From an uncultured Clostridia bacterium (GTDB lineage: Bacteria > Bacillota > Clostridia > Christensenellales > Borkfalkiaceae), in assembly GCA_947053545.1 (NCBI GenBank), contig CAMRSY010000003.1, positions 1 through 64,000 on the forward strand: a DNA stretch of 64,000 nucleotides, written 5' to 3'. Under the pieces are notes generated by a model. That model was not told where the DNA came from. It saw nothing but the letters and a program-made list of their open reading frames with translations, and searched no databases. Shown here one piece after another: positions 9,239-17,722 of this stretch. The position numbers and the translations under genes are program-made. Numbering within the stretch: position 1 is the stretch's first letter; each line of letters opens with the position of its first letter.

Positions 9239-9266
9239 TGCAAAGTAAGTTTAAGTGTGTTATAAT
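9238..9266 (+). promoter_or_regulatory. mnmE promoter TTGCAA-17-TATAAT
   Basis: TTGCAA (9238-9243) and a consensus TATAAT (9261-9266) have a 17-bp spacer. The transcript should start near 9273, so an ATG at 9286 would have only about a 12-base leader without a Shine-Dalgarno. Confidence 0.7.
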
Positions 9267-9285
9267 TCGGGTATAAGTAAACGTT

Positions 9286-10623
9286 ATGGAAAAAGATACT
9301 GACTATATGACGGAAGATTTGATATCCGCGATAAGCACTCCCGCCGGAGTGGGCGGTGTGGCGATAATAAGGGTAAGCGGCAACGGCGCGCTTTTGCTTG
9401 CAAATAAAATGTTTGCGCCGTCGGGTAAAACGGCGGTGCCGAATTTCGAGCCGAATAAAATGTACCCCGGCAAAATTTTGTGCGGCGGATTTTCGGATTT
9501 CGGAATGTGCGTATATTTCAAAGCGCCTAAGTCTTTTACCGGCGAGGACGTTGTTGAATTTCATTGCCACGGAGGAACGGAAATCGCGCGGGGCGTGTTA
9601 AGCGCAACTTTCTGCGCGGGCGCCAGGTCGGCGGAGAGGGGCGAATTTACCAAACGCGCGTTTGTTAACGGTAAACTTTCGCTTTCTTCGGCTGAAGGAA
9701 TGATTGATATGATAAACGCCGAAAGTCTGGCGGAGGTGCGCGCGGGCGGTCTTTTATATTCAGAAAAACTTACGGCGGATATTAAAAATATTCAGGCTGC
9801 ACTGACCGATATGCTTGCGGGCATAGCCGCCGACTGCGACTATCCTGAAGAGGGGATAGAGGAAACCGAACTCGCGGGAACAGGGGAAGAACTTTTTGAT
9901 ATTTGCAACAAACTCAACGCGTTGATAGGGGCATATTCGGGGGGCAAATATATTAAAAGCGGCGTTTCGGTTGCTATATGCGGCGCTCCTAACGTGGGTA
10001 AATCGTCTCTGTTAAACGCTATGCTGGGTTACGACAAGGCGATAGTTTCGCCTGTTGCGGGAACAACCCGCGACGCGGTTGAAGGAACCGTGCAAATTAA
10101 AGGAGTTAAGTTTAATTTCACCGATACCGCGGGTATAAGAGAGCAGGCGGGGGAAATAGAAAAGATAGGTATTCAGCGCGCCAAACGGGCGTTGGCTACC
10201 GCCGATATAGTTATATGCGTATCCGAAAGCGGCGATTTTTCCGCGGCGGACGGAGTAAGCGAAAAAAGACTTGTAAAGGTTTTTTCCAAGTCGGACGAAC
10301 TTACTCCGGAAGGCGAATACGACGTAGCCGTTTCGTCGTTAACGGGCGAAGGGCTGGAAAAACTTAAAGACTTTATTGTGCGTAAGGTTACCGGCGCAAA
10401 CGCGCTAGAAAACGCTTACGTTATAGAAGAGCGGCATTATCTTGCGCTTAAGCGTGCGCGCGAAAAGCTTTATTCCGCGGCGTGCGGCGTTAAAGATTTT
10501 CCTCTCGACGTTATTGCACTCGATATACGCGAAGGGTGGCGGATACTGGGGGAAATTACTGGGGAAACCGCCGACGAAGAAATTATAAACACGGTATTCG
10601 CAAAATTTTGCGTGGGAAAATAA
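9286..10623 (+). CDS. mnmE: tRNA modification GTPase MnmE
   Basis: MnmE works with MnmG to install 5-carboxymethylaminomethyl groups on wobble uridine 34 of tRNAs, using methylene-tetrahydrofolate. The 445-residue product has the N-terminal folate-binding domain (ISTPAGVGGVAIIRVSG), the embedded G domain with P-loop GAPNVGKSS (about 232-240) and DTAG, and the C-terminal CxGK signature, here CVGK, with its conserved Cys. Two starts are possible: ATG 9286, near the predicted transcript start, or ATG 9307, preceded by GGAAAAAG. The second matches the usual family N-terminus. mnmG is not in the window. Confidence 0.95.
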   Translation: MEKDTDYMTEDLISAISTPAGVGGVAIIRVSGNGALLLANKMFAPSGKTAVPNFEPNKMYPGKILCGGFSDFGMCVYFKAPKSFTGEDVVEFHCHGGTEIARGVLSATFCAGARSAERGEFTKRAFVNGKLSLSSAEGMIDMINAESLAEVRAGGLLYSEKLTADIKNIQAALTDMLAGIAADCDYPEEGIEETELAGTGEELFDICNKLNALIGAYSGGKYIKSGVSVAICGAPNVGKSSLLNAMLGYDKAIVSPVAGTTRDAVEGTVQIKGVKFNFTDTAGIREQAGEIEKIGIQRAKRALATADIVICVSESGDFSAADGVSEKRLVKVFSKSDELTPEGEYDVAVSSLTGEGLEKLKDFIVRKVTGANALENAYVIEERHYLALKRAREKLYSAACGVKDFPLDVIALDIREGWRILGEITGETADEEIINTVFAKFCVGK

Positions 10624-10665
10624 AAGCAATTTAAACGCGGAAAATTAAGTCCGCAGGAGGCGTTT

Positions 10666-11547
10666 ATGGTAAATCTCGAACTGTACAGGGTGTTTTATAC
10701 GGTTGCTAAATTCGGCAGTTCCACGCGCGCTGCGGAGGAATTGTTTATATCGCAGCCCGCCGTTTCGCAGGCTGTCAAGCAGCTTGAAACTCAGCTTGGC
10801 ACCACGCTTTTTAACCGTACTCATATGGGTATGGAACTTTCGTCGCAGGGCGGCAAGCTTATTTTCAAACAGGTAGAGCAGGCGCTGAAACTGCTGGAGG
10901 AAGCGGAAAGCACGCTTACGCAGTTGCAGACAACCGCAACGGGAACCATAAGAATAGGCGCGACCGACGCAATTTTTTCAAATATTCTCGCCGATAAAAT
11001 CGTGGAGTACAACGTTAAATATTCCGCGGTAAAGATAGAGTTGATAACCGGCACGACCCCCGAAACGCTTAACCAGTTAAAGGAAAACAAGTGCGACGTG
11101 GGCTTTATAAATTTGCCTGTGGACGACAAAGACGTCAACTTTACCGGCACAGTGGCGCACCTGTCCGATATTTTCGTCGCCGGTGAAAAATTTGCGAGTA
11201 TAAAGGATAAAAAAATAAGCCTTTCCAGCTTGCACGAATACCCTCTTCTTATGATTGAAAACAATACGGTAGCCCGCCGTTCGCTTGCGGCGTATACTCA
11301 AACGCTGGGTATACAATTAAGCCCCGATATCGAGGTGGAAAACTGGGATTTGATGCTTAAGTTTGCGAAAAGCGGTATGGGTATAGGTTGCGTTCCGCGC
11401 GAATATGCTAAGGAAATGTTGGACAGCGGCGAGCTTTTCGAGGTTGACGTTGTGCCTTCGCTTCCCGTTCGCGGCGTGGGTATAGCGTTGCCTAAAGGAA
11501 CCCCCGTTCAGTTTGCGTTAAAAGAATTTATAGATATGTTTTCTTAA
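10666..11547 (+). CDS. LysR-family transcriptional regulator
   Basis: The 293-residue protein has a typical N-terminal winged helix-turn-helix (residues 1-60, with SQPAVSQAVKQLE) and a C-terminal periplasmic-binding-protein-like effector domain. LysR regulators bind DNA as tetramers and respond to small molecules. The ATG has a strong AGGAGG, and a small GCGGA/TCCGC hairpin sits directly upstream of it. It follows mnmE by 42 bp and converges on dapB. No divergently transcribed target gene is present, so neither ligand nor regulon can be inferred. Confidence 0.9.
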   Translation: MVNLELYRVFYTVAKFGSSTRAAEELFISQPAVSQAVKQLETQLGTTLFNRTHMGMELSSQGGKLIFKQVEQALKLLEEAESTLTQLQTTATGTIRIGATDAIFSNILADKIVEYNVKYSAVKIELITGTTPETLNQLKENKCDVGFINLPVDDKDVNFTGTVAHLSDIFVAGEKFASIKDKKISLSSLHEYPLLMIENNTVARRSLAAYTQTLGIQLSPDIEVENWDLMLKFAKSGMGIGCVPREYAKEMLDSGELFEVDVVPSLPVRGVGIALPKGTPVQFALKEFIDMFS

Positions 11548-11562
11548 GCCGTAAATATGGTA

Positions 11563-11607
11563 CCGCCCGCTTGCGCGATTTGCGCAAGCGGGCGGAATTT
11601 TTTATTT
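11563..11607 (+). terminator. Strong terminator between convergent lysR and dapB
   Basis: A perfect 14-bp stem CCGCCCGCTTGCGC/GCGCAAGCGGGCGG (11563-11576 and 11582-11595) with a 5-base loop is followed by AATTTTTTATTT. The stem could also stop transcription arriving from dapB, although the T tract lies only on the plus side. Confidence 0.9.
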
Positions 11608-11629
11608 AAATGATATGTACGGGGCAATT

Positions 11630-12385
11630 TTAAAAGTCGCCCAGTAAATCTTTCATATCATAAAGCCCCGCACTCTTGCCGGCAAGCCATTTTGCGGCTT
11701 TAATTGCGCCGGCTGCGAACACCTTTTTGCTGCGGGCGGAGTGGGAAAGCGTTACAATTTCGTCTTCACCGCAAAACAGCACTTCGTGTTCGCCGACAAT
11801 CGTTCCGCCGCGTACGGCGTGCATACCTATTTCATTTAAGCGCTTTCCGCAAATGCCTTCGCGTCCGTTTACGTAAGGCTTTTTGTCTGCAAAGGCGGAA
11901 TTGGCGCTGTCGGCAAGCATAATCGCCGTTCCGCTGGGCGCGTCTATTTTCTGGCTGTGGTGTTTTTCTATAATTTCTATATCAAATTTTTCTCCCAGCG
12001 TTTCGGCGGCCCGTTTTACAAGTTCGCATAAAAGATTAACCCCCAGCGAAAAGTTAGCCGTTCTGAAAACGGCAACTTTTTTTGCCGCGCGGTTTATTAA
12101 TTCAAGTTGTTCGGCTGTAAATCCGGTCGAGCCTATTACGGCGGGAACGTTGTTTTTTACGGCATAATCCAACTCGTCTTCCAAAACTGCGGGGGAAGAA
12201 AAGTCGATAATAACGTCGGGTTTTTCCGTAATATCTTTAAACGAAGAAAAAACCGTTATCCCTACTGCGTCGAAAACGCGCGGGTCAATCCCGCACGCGG
12301 CAACCGCTTCACTGTCGTCTTTTAAAAGCTGTAAAATGTTGGCGCCCATCTTTCCGCCCGCGCCGCATACTGCAATTTTAATCAT
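11630..12385 (-). CDS. dapB: 4-hydroxy-tetrahydrodipicolinate reductase DapB
   Basis: DapB reduces hydroxytetrahydrodipicolinate with NAD(P)H in diaminopimelate/lysine synthesis. The 251-residue protein has the N-terminal nucleotide-binding loop CGAGGKMG and the catalytic/substrate motif EKHHSQKIDAPSGTA. The ATG at 12385 overlaps the dapA stop in an ATGA arrangement, so it is translationally coupled as the last gene of the asd-dapA-dapB operon. The operon lies behind the lysine riboswitch at 14541. Confidence 0.95.
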   Translation of the reverse strand: MIKIAVCGAGGKMGANILQLLKDDSEAVAACGIDPRVFDAVGITVFSSFKDITEKPDVIIDFSSPAVLEDELDYAVKNNVPAVIGSTGFTAEQLELINRAAKKVAVFRTANFSLGVNLLCELVKRAAETLGEKFDIEIIEKHHSQKIDAPSGTAIMLADSANSAFADKKPYVNGREGICGKRLNEIGMHAVRGGTIVGEHEVLFCGEDEIVTLSHSARSKKVFAAGAIKAAKWLAGKSAGLYDMKDLLGDF

Positions 12386-13269
12386 AAAATAATACCCAGT
12401 CTGTCAATACATTCGCGCAAAATTATTTTGTGTTGTTCTTCCAGTTCGGTTAAAGGCGCCCTCGGAACGCCCGCGTCAAGTCCCAAAATTTCACACCCTG
12501 CTTTCACGGGTATGGGATTTACCTCTGTAAAACAGGCGTCTATCAACGGCAGCAGACTGTCTTGCAGCCGGTTTGCTTCATTAAGTTTGCATTCGGTTAC
12601 GTATGTATATACCTGTTTTATTTCTTTGGGCGCTATATTGCTTGCTACCGAAATAAGCCCTGCACCCCCGATTGCAAGAATGGGCAAATTCAAATTGTCG
12701 TCCCCGGAATAAACGTCGCAGTAGGGGCGTACGCGGCGCATTGTTTCGCAAATCTGTTCCATATTGCCGCAGGCCTCTTTAATGCCCGCCAAATTAGGTA
12801 TGCGCGCAAGTTCTTCGGCGGTGGGCGGAAGAATATTAACGCCCGTACGCGCAGGCACGTTATAGGCGATTACGGGGATTTTTACCGCGCCGCAAATAGC
12901 CTTGTAATACTCTATAATGCCCTTTTGGGTGCATTTGTTGTAATAAGGGGTAACGCAAAGCAATCCGTCCGCGCCAAGTTCTTCCGCGCGTTTGCTTGCC
13001 GCTACGGCTTCCGCCGTGCAGTTGCTACCCGAACCGAAAATTATTTTCGTCCGTCCAGCAATTTTTTTAACCGCAAATTTCATTACGGCAACTTTTTCTT
13101 CGTCCGTCATAGTTGAAGGCTCGCCCGTCGTGCCCAAAATTACAAGCGCGTCGGTTCCGCCGGCAATCTGGTATTCTATCATTTTGCCAAGCGCATCGAA
13201 ATTTACGCCCCCGTCCTTGTAAAAAGGAGTAATCATCGCCGTAGCGGTGCCGTTAAAAAAATTTTTCAT
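12382..13269 (-). CDS. dapA: 4-hydroxy-tetrahydrodipicolinate synthase DapA
   Basis: DapA condenses pyruvate with aspartate-semialdehyde, the first committed step toward diaminopimelate and lysine. The 295-residue protein shows the Schiff-base lysine in AGIKEACG, the catalytic tyrosine in VTPYYNK, and ILGTTGEPST near the N-terminus. I start it at ATG 13269, preceded by CGAGGT. An in-frame ATG 12 bases upstream overlaps that ribosome site. It follows asd after about 90 AT-rich bases containing two copies of AATTCAGAATTT. Its last bases overlap dapB. Confidence 0.95.
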   Translation of the reverse strand: MKNFFNGTATAMITPFYKDGGVNFDALGKMIEYQIAGGTDALVILGTTGEPSTMTDEEKVAVMKFAVKKIAGRTKIIFGSGSNCTAEAVAASKRAEELGADGLLCVTPYYNKCTQKGIIEYYKAICGAVKIPVIAYNVPARTGVNILPPTAEELARIPNLAGIKEACGNMEQICETMRRVRPYCDVYSGDDNLNLPILAIGGAGLISVASNIAPKEIKQVYTYVTECKLNEANRLQDSLLPLIDACFTEVNPIPVKAGCEILGLDAGVPRAPLTELEEQHKIILRECIDRLGIIL

Positions 13270-13359
13270 AATACCTCGCATTAAATACGAAATTCAGAAT
13301 TTAAGTTTGTTAATTTAATTCAGAATTTTTAAATTATAAAGATTTTATCGTTTTAGTTT

Positions 13360-14439
13360 TTAATTTTCAAAGTATCCTTCGGCCGCCAAAAGCTCGGCAA
13401 GTAAAACCGCTCCGCCCGCGGCGCCGCGCAGTGTATTGTGCGAAAACCCTATAAATTTATAATCGAACAAATTGTCCTCTCTCAGTCTGCCTGCGCAAAC
13501 CGCCATACCGTTTTCGGTGTTTCTGTCAAGTTTGGGCTGAGGGCGGTTGTCTTCCTCGAAATAATGAATAAACTGTTTGGGCGCGGAAGGAAGGTTAAGT
13601 TTTTGCGGCTCGCCTTTAAATTCCCGCCATGCTTTAATTATTTCTTCTTTCGAGGGTTTGTTTTCAAACGACACAAAGCAAGCCGCCGTATGTCCGTCGG
13701 ATACGGGAACGCGCAGGCACTGCGCCGTAATGACGGGAGAGGTTGCGGGCACTATTTTTCCGTTTTCAATTCCGCCCCAAATTTTAAGCGGTTCTTTTTC
13801 GCTTTTTTCTTCCTCGCCGCCTATATACGGAATTACGTTGTCGCAAATTTCGGGCATAGTGTCAAATACTTTGCCGGCTCCCGAAATCGCCTGATACGTG
13901 GTTACCGCCGCGCACTTTATTCCGAATTTTTTCAAAGGATGCAAAAGGGGTACGTACGACTGAAGCGAGCAGTTGCTTTTAACCGCGATGAAGCCACGCT
14001 TAATGCCAAGGCGCTTTTTCTGCGATTCGATAACTTTAAGGTGGTCGGCGTTAACTTCGGGTATAATCATCGGCACGTCGTCCGTAAAACGGTGCGCCGA
14101 GTTGTTTGATACAACGGGGCATTCCGATTTTGCGTATGCGTACTCCAGCTCGCGTATGTCTTCTTTTTTCATATTTACGGCGCAAAAGCAAAAATCAACC
14201 GCAGCCGCAATTTTTTCTCTGTCAGCCATCGCGTCCATAACGATCATATCTGCAAACTTTTCGGGCAATGGCAGGGGCATAAACCATTTTTTAATTGCGT
14301 CTTTGTATTTTTTGCCTGCCGAGTTTGCGCTTGCCGCAAGGCAAACCGGTTCGAATTGGGGATGGTTTTCCAAAAGCATCAAAAAGCGCTGTCCCACCAT
14401 ACCCGTGGCGCCTATAATGCCTACCTTATATTTTATCAT
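13360..14439 (-). CDS. asd: Aspartate-semialdehyde dehydrogenase, archaeal/fungal-type
   Basis: Asd reduces aspartyl phosphate to aspartate semialdehyde, the branch point for lysine, threonine and methionine. The 359-residue protein has the NADP loop GIIGATGMVGQRF at its N-terminus and the nucleophilic cysteine at residue 157 in KSNCSLQSYVP. The overall pattern resembles the archaeal/fungal form more than the common proteobacterial one. I chose ATG 14439, after CGGAG; longer upstream reading runs into the riboswitch terminator. It is the first gene of the operon with dapA and dapB. Confidence 0.92.
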   Translation of the reverse strand: MIKYKVGIIGATGMVGQRFLMLLENHPQFEPVCLAASANSAGKKYKDAIKKWFMPLPLPEKFADMIVMDAMADREKIAAAVDFCFCAVNMKKEDIRELEYAYAKSECPVVSNNSAHRFTDDVPMIIPEVNADHLKVIESQKKRLGIKRGFIAVKSNCSLQSYVPLLHPLKKFGIKCAAVTTYQAISGAGKVFDTMPEICDNVIPYIGGEEEKSEKEPLKIWGGIENGKIVPATSPVITAQCLRVPVSDGHTAACFVSFENKPSKEEIIKAWREFKGEPQKLNLPSAPKQFIHYFEEDNRPQPKLDRNTENGMAVCAGRLREDNLFDYKFIGFSHNTLRGAAGGAVLLAELLAAEGYFEN

Positions 14440-14470
14440 AATATTATACTCCGTTAAATTAAATAAAGTT

Positions 14471-14497
14471 AAAAAGCGGCGCAACCAACGCGCCGCC
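14471..14497 (-). terminator. Attenuator terminator of the lysine riboswitch
   Basis: Read on the minus strand, GCGGCGC-N7-GCGCCGC (14496-14490 and 14482-14476) is followed by a run of five T (14475-14471). It lies between the lysine aptamer and the asd start, the expected position for ligand-dependent premature termination. Confidence 0.85.
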
Positions 14498-14540
14498 TGC
14501 AAGTGCCTTAAAAGCCCGCAAAAAGCGCAACACATAACGT

Positions 14541-14685
14541 GTCAGTCGCAAGGGTATTAGCCCGTGCGCCCAGCCGGAACGTATGGCAAAATCCGGCTTC
14601 GGCGGCGATGCCCTTTAACCGAAAGCTATTAAAACCGCCATATGGTTTCAGCCCGCGGGTACTGATGCTCGACCGCTCCTCTATT
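14541..14685 (-). promoter_or_regulatory. Lysine riboswitch (L box)
   Basis: The minus-strand RNA carries conserved L-box blocks in order: AUAGAGG.GCG near the 5' end, AGUA, CUGAAA, AAAGGGCAUCGCCGCCGAAGC and GGCUGGGCGCACGGG, ending GACUGAC. These match the known Bacillota lysC/asd/dapA leader pattern. With the promoter upstream and the attenuator downstream, excess lysine should stop transcription before asd, dapA and dapB. The assignment rests on motif recognition; a covariance-model search would confirm it. Confidence 0.9.
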
Positions 14686-14695
14686 TTGCATTAAA

Positions 14696-14724
14696 ATATT
14701 AGCATATGGCGGTACAAAAGTCAA
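14696..14724 (-). promoter_or_regulatory. Promoter of the lysine riboswitch/asd operon
   Basis: On the minus strand TTGACT (14724-14719) and TAATAT (14701-14696) have a 17-bp spacer. The predicted transcript start is a few bases upstream of the aptamer. Confidence 0.75.
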
Positions 14725-14763
14725 AGAATTTTATCTTAAATTACAATCTTTAAAGCAAATCGA

Positions 14764-14792
14764 TTGAAATAATTTTATTTATGCTGTATAAT
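14764..14792 (+). promoter_or_regulatory. Promoter TTGAAA-17-TATAAT for the gene at 14853
   Basis: TTGAAA (14764-14769) and TATAAT (14787-14792) are 17 bp apart and divergent from the asd promoter. The predicted start near 14799 excludes the upstream ATG at 14781 and supports initiation at 14853. Confidence 0.7.
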
Positions 14793-14852
14793 AAACAAAA
14801 ATATACGCGTCCGCAATTTGCGTTTAAGCGGCGGACGCAGGGGTTGTTTTTA

Positions 14853-16121
14853 ATGGCTGAATCTAAAGTTGCATCGCTTGAAGGGCACGAGCTTGCCGAC
14901 GACTATGTGCGCACTCACGTACCCAAAGGCCGCTGGGGCGACACTTGGAACCTGTTTAAGTCGAATTTCGTTAAATTCGTTATAATAAATGCGTTTACCC
15001 TGCTGTTTTTCGTGCCGGGTATTATGATAATTTATTTTAAAGACGTAATAATTTCGCAAATGGGTTTAACTTACCCGTTTTCATCTAATCCGCTGTTCAC
15101 ATACCCTTTAACGCCCAGTATGCAGGGGGTGCAGGAGGGCGTATATTTTTCGTGGGATGTACGTTTTTACGCGTTGCTTTTCGTTGCCGGCATAATCGCT
15201 TCAGTAGGTATAGCTGGCGCGTGCTATTCGGTAAAAAAACTTATTAACACGCACGGTCAGTTTTCATTGAAAAGCTATTTCCACGGTGTAAAGGTCTGCT
15301 ATTTCAACGTGTTGCTGCCCGTAGAACTGTTTATTTTGTTTGTGTTTTCCGCCTTGGTTATTTCCGATTGGTCGGCTATGGCAATAGCAAACGGTTCGTC
15401 GAAGGGCGGTCCAGTAACGGCTAAAGTATTTATAATAATCGCCGCGGTAGTGGTAGGGGTAATCTGCGCCTGGGTGCTTGCCGTCGGCGTAAGCTATAAG
15501 GTGAAATTAAAATACCTATTAAAAAACTCGTTTGTGTTGCTGTTCGGAACAATTTTCCAAACATTATTTATTCTGGGTTTTTCGCTTATTCCCGTATGGC
15601 TGTTGCTTATAGGCGAAAGCATAGGCTTCTTTAAAATTATAGCATACGCGATATTTTTGTTTTTCGGGTTTTCATTTATAATTTTATGCTGGCTTGCTTT
15701 CACTCAGTGGGTGTTCGATATGTTTATTACCCCTGCGGTAAAAAACGAGGAAGAGGCGCGCAAAGCCAATTTATCGCCCAAACAACTTGCCGCTGAAAAG
15801 GAAGCGGAGGAAAAGTCGGTTGCGCGCGAACTTTTGGCGGCGGGGAAAAGCGAACTTGTAGGCAGACCTTTGCGGCCTATTGAAGGCGGAACCGAGGTTA
15901 AAGAGGTTGCCGTGGCTTTCGGCAGGGCGGACATACAACGCGTAAGCGGCGACAGGCAGAAAATTAAAAGCGAGGTCGACGAATACTATAACGAACATAA
16001 ATCCGATACCCGCTACGTAGAATACGAAAAACTTTTTGCCGAGCGTGAAAAGGCGCTGTCCACAACCGACAAAAAGGGCAAAAAGAAAAAGTTAGACAAA
16101 AGCAATTTATTAAACAAATAA
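14853..16121 (+). CDS. Polytopic membrane protein with charged C-terminal tail
   Basis: I do not recognise a certain family. The 422-residue protein has about six transmembrane segments spread over its first 285 residues. A long, highly charged, Lys/Glu/Ala-rich cytoplasmic tail follows and is probably coiled-coil. The amphipathic N-terminal GRWGDTWNLFKSNF stretch before the first membrane helix recalls small YesL-like (DUF624) membrane proteins, but this is only a guess. The start at 14853 is favoured because the upstream in-frame ATG precedes the predicted transcript start. The stop is two bases from the next gene's ATG. Confidence 0.75.
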   Translation: MAESKVASLEGHELADDYVRTHVPKGRWGDTWNLFKSNFVKFVIINAFTLLFFVPGIMIIYFKDVIISQMGLTYPFSSNPLFTYPLTPSMQGVQEGVYFSWDVRFYALLFVAGIIASVGIAGACYSVKKLINTHGQFSLKSYFHGVKVCYFNVLLPVELFILFVFSALVISDWSAMAIANGSSKGGPVTAKVFIIIAAVVVGVICAWVLAVGVSYKVKLKYLLKNSFVLLFGTIFQTLFILGFSLIPVWLLLIGESIGFFKIIAYAIFLFFGFSFIILCWLAFTQWVFDMFITPAVKNEEEARKANLSPKQLAAEKEAEEKSVARELLAAGKSELVGRPLRPIEGGTEVKEVAVAFGRADIQRVSGDRQKIKSEVDEYYNEHKSDTRYVEYEKLFAEREKALSTTDKKGKKKKLDKSNLLNK

Positions 16122-16123
16122 TT

Positions 16124-16849
16124 ATGGCACAAAGCTATTCCGCTCTCGGCGGCATATTCGAATATTTAAACGCAGACTGCGACTATTTAACATGGTCGCA
16201 GTATTTGTTAAATAAAATAAAACGTGCGGGGAATTATTTAACGGGGTTGGATATAGGATGCGGCAACGGATACTTTACGCGCGCATTGAATAAAGCCGGT
16301 TACCGCGTGGACGGCGTAGACGTTTCCGAAAGTATGCTGTCCCGCGCAAAACAGCTTGCTTCAAAAGAGGGCGTTCGCTGTGAATTTTTACTTTGCGATA
16401 TAACCAAACTGAAAGTGTGTAAAAAAGTGGATTTCTGCACCGCCGTAAACGACTGCGTAAATTACGTGCCGAAAACTAAGCTGAAAAGTGCGTTCGCCCG
16501 CGTATATGCCGCAACCAATGTAAACGGAGCGTTCTTTTTCGATATTTCCAGCGAAAATAAAATTAGGAATATTTTGGGTGAAAACCTGTTCGGGGAGGAC
16601 GGCGAAAAAATTTCGTACCTGTGGTTTAACAAACAAATTTCCGACGGTGTACAAATGGATTTAACATTTTTTATGCGTGGCGAAAACGGTTTATACAGCC
16701 GCTTTGAAGAAACTCATATTCAGTACGCGCACACCGAAGAAGAAATAGTTAGCGCGCTGAAACAAGCCGGTTTTAACCGCATTGAAACGGAAGGGCATCT
16801 TGGCGGAGACAAGGCGGAAAGAATACAGTTTGCCGCGTTTAAACGCTGA
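16124..16849 (+). CDS. Class I SAM-dependent methyltransferase
   Basis: The 241-residue protein has a canonical SAM-binding motif I (LDIGCGNGYFTRAL, about residues 42-55), an acidic motif II (VDGVDVS) and a post-motif CTAVNDCVNYV. The C-terminal half has the strand-rich look of small-molecule methyltransferases, but the substrate is not evident. It starts two bases after the upstream membrane protein gene ends and has no Shine-Dalgarno of its own, so coupling is likely. Confidence 0.88.
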   Translation: MAQSYSALGGIFEYLNADCDYLTWSQYLLNKIKRAGNYLTGLDIGCGNGYFTRALNKAGYRVDGVDVSESMLSRAKQLASKEGVRCEFLLCDITKLKVCKKVDFCTAVNDCVNYVPKTKLKSAFARVYAATNVNGAFFFDISSENKIRNILGENLFGEDGEKISYLWFNKQISDGVQMDLTFFMRGENGLYSRFEETHIQYAHTEEEIVSALKQAGFNRIETEGHLGGDKAERIQFAAFKR

Positions 16850-16902
16850 ATGATATTTTAACCCTGAAATAAAACCGTTATTTTTTGCATTAAAGGATAT
16901 TT

Positions 16903-17718
16903 ATGGACAAAATTTTGCGTACTCTAATATGCGGCGGACAGGTTTCGCTTGCGGTTATAGAAACGACCGAACTTGTTAACAGCGCGGTTGAAATTCATAA
17001 AATTCCGTGTTCCGCAGCGCGCATTTTAGGCGGACTGTTAACTTGCGGAGCCTATCTTGCAAGTTCGCTTAAAGAGGACGGCGCAAGCGTGTCTTTAACG
17101 GTAAAGGCTAAAAACGGCGACGGAGCGGTCTCCGTTTCGGCGGATAAAAATTTGCATATCCGCGGATATGCCGACGGCAGTTGCGAAAGCACTCTTGCCG
17201 GCGGTTCCCTAACCGTGGTCAGGGAGGACGGGCATTCGCAGCCTTTTGTGGGGACATGCGAAATATTTGCAGACGGTATTTCCGATATTTTGGATACGTA
17301 TTTCGGACAGAGCGAACAGATTGCCACGGCTTCGTCTATTAACGTTTTGTTCGGAGAGGACGGAAAATGTGTTTCGGCTGGCGGAATAGTTATGCAGCTT
17401 TTACCCTGTGCGGATGAAGATAATATTGTTTTGGCGGGCACTCTGTTCGAGGAATTTAAAAGCAATTTCAGCGACAAAAAGTTTGACGCGCAAACCGTTA
17501 TTAACACGTTTAACGCTTATTTTAGCGGAGCGCTTACAACAGCATTTCCCGTATACAAATGCAACTGCAGCGAAAGAAAAATTCGCGGCGTACTTGCTTC
17601 TTTAGGTAAGCGTGAATTATTAAAAATTTGCGACGAACTGGGCGAAGTGAAGGTGCACTGCCATTACTGCAACAAAGATTATACATACAATAAAACGCGT
17701 ATAGAGGAAATTTTTTAA
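16903..17718 (+). CDS. hslO: Redox-regulated chaperone Hsp33
   Basis: Hsp33 is a cytosolic holdase switched on by oxidation of a zinc-bound Cys centre. The 271-residue product has the normal length and the C-terminal CxC...CxxC zinc motif, seen as CNC near residue 219 and CHYC near residue 251. The start ATG follows AAAGGA. It lies in the same direction as the methyltransferase and is followed after four bases by a TPR protein gene. Confidence 0.95.
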   Translation: MDKILRTLICGGQVSLAVIETTELVNSAVEIHKIPCSAARILGGLLTCGAYLASSLKEDGASVSLTVKAKNGDGAVSVSADKNLHIRGYADGSCESTLAGGSLTVVREDGHSQPFVGTCEIFADGISDILDTYFGQSEQIATASSINVLFGEDGKCVSAGGIVMQLLPCADEDNIVLAGTLFEEFKSNFSDKKFDAQTVINTFNAYFSGALTTAFPVYKCNCSERKIRGVLASLGKRELLKICDELGEVKVHCHYCNKDYTYNKTRIEEIF

Positions 17719-17722
17719 GGGA

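Noticed and set aside
13270..13359. Two AATTCAGAATTT copies as a mobile-element scar
   Set aside because: The copies are short and AT-rich with no target duplication or transposase; chance similarity in an AT-rich gap is likely.
14341..14360. GGTTCGAATT-like tRNA T-loop fragment
   Set aside because: It lies inside asd coding sequence and has no surrounding cloverleaf.
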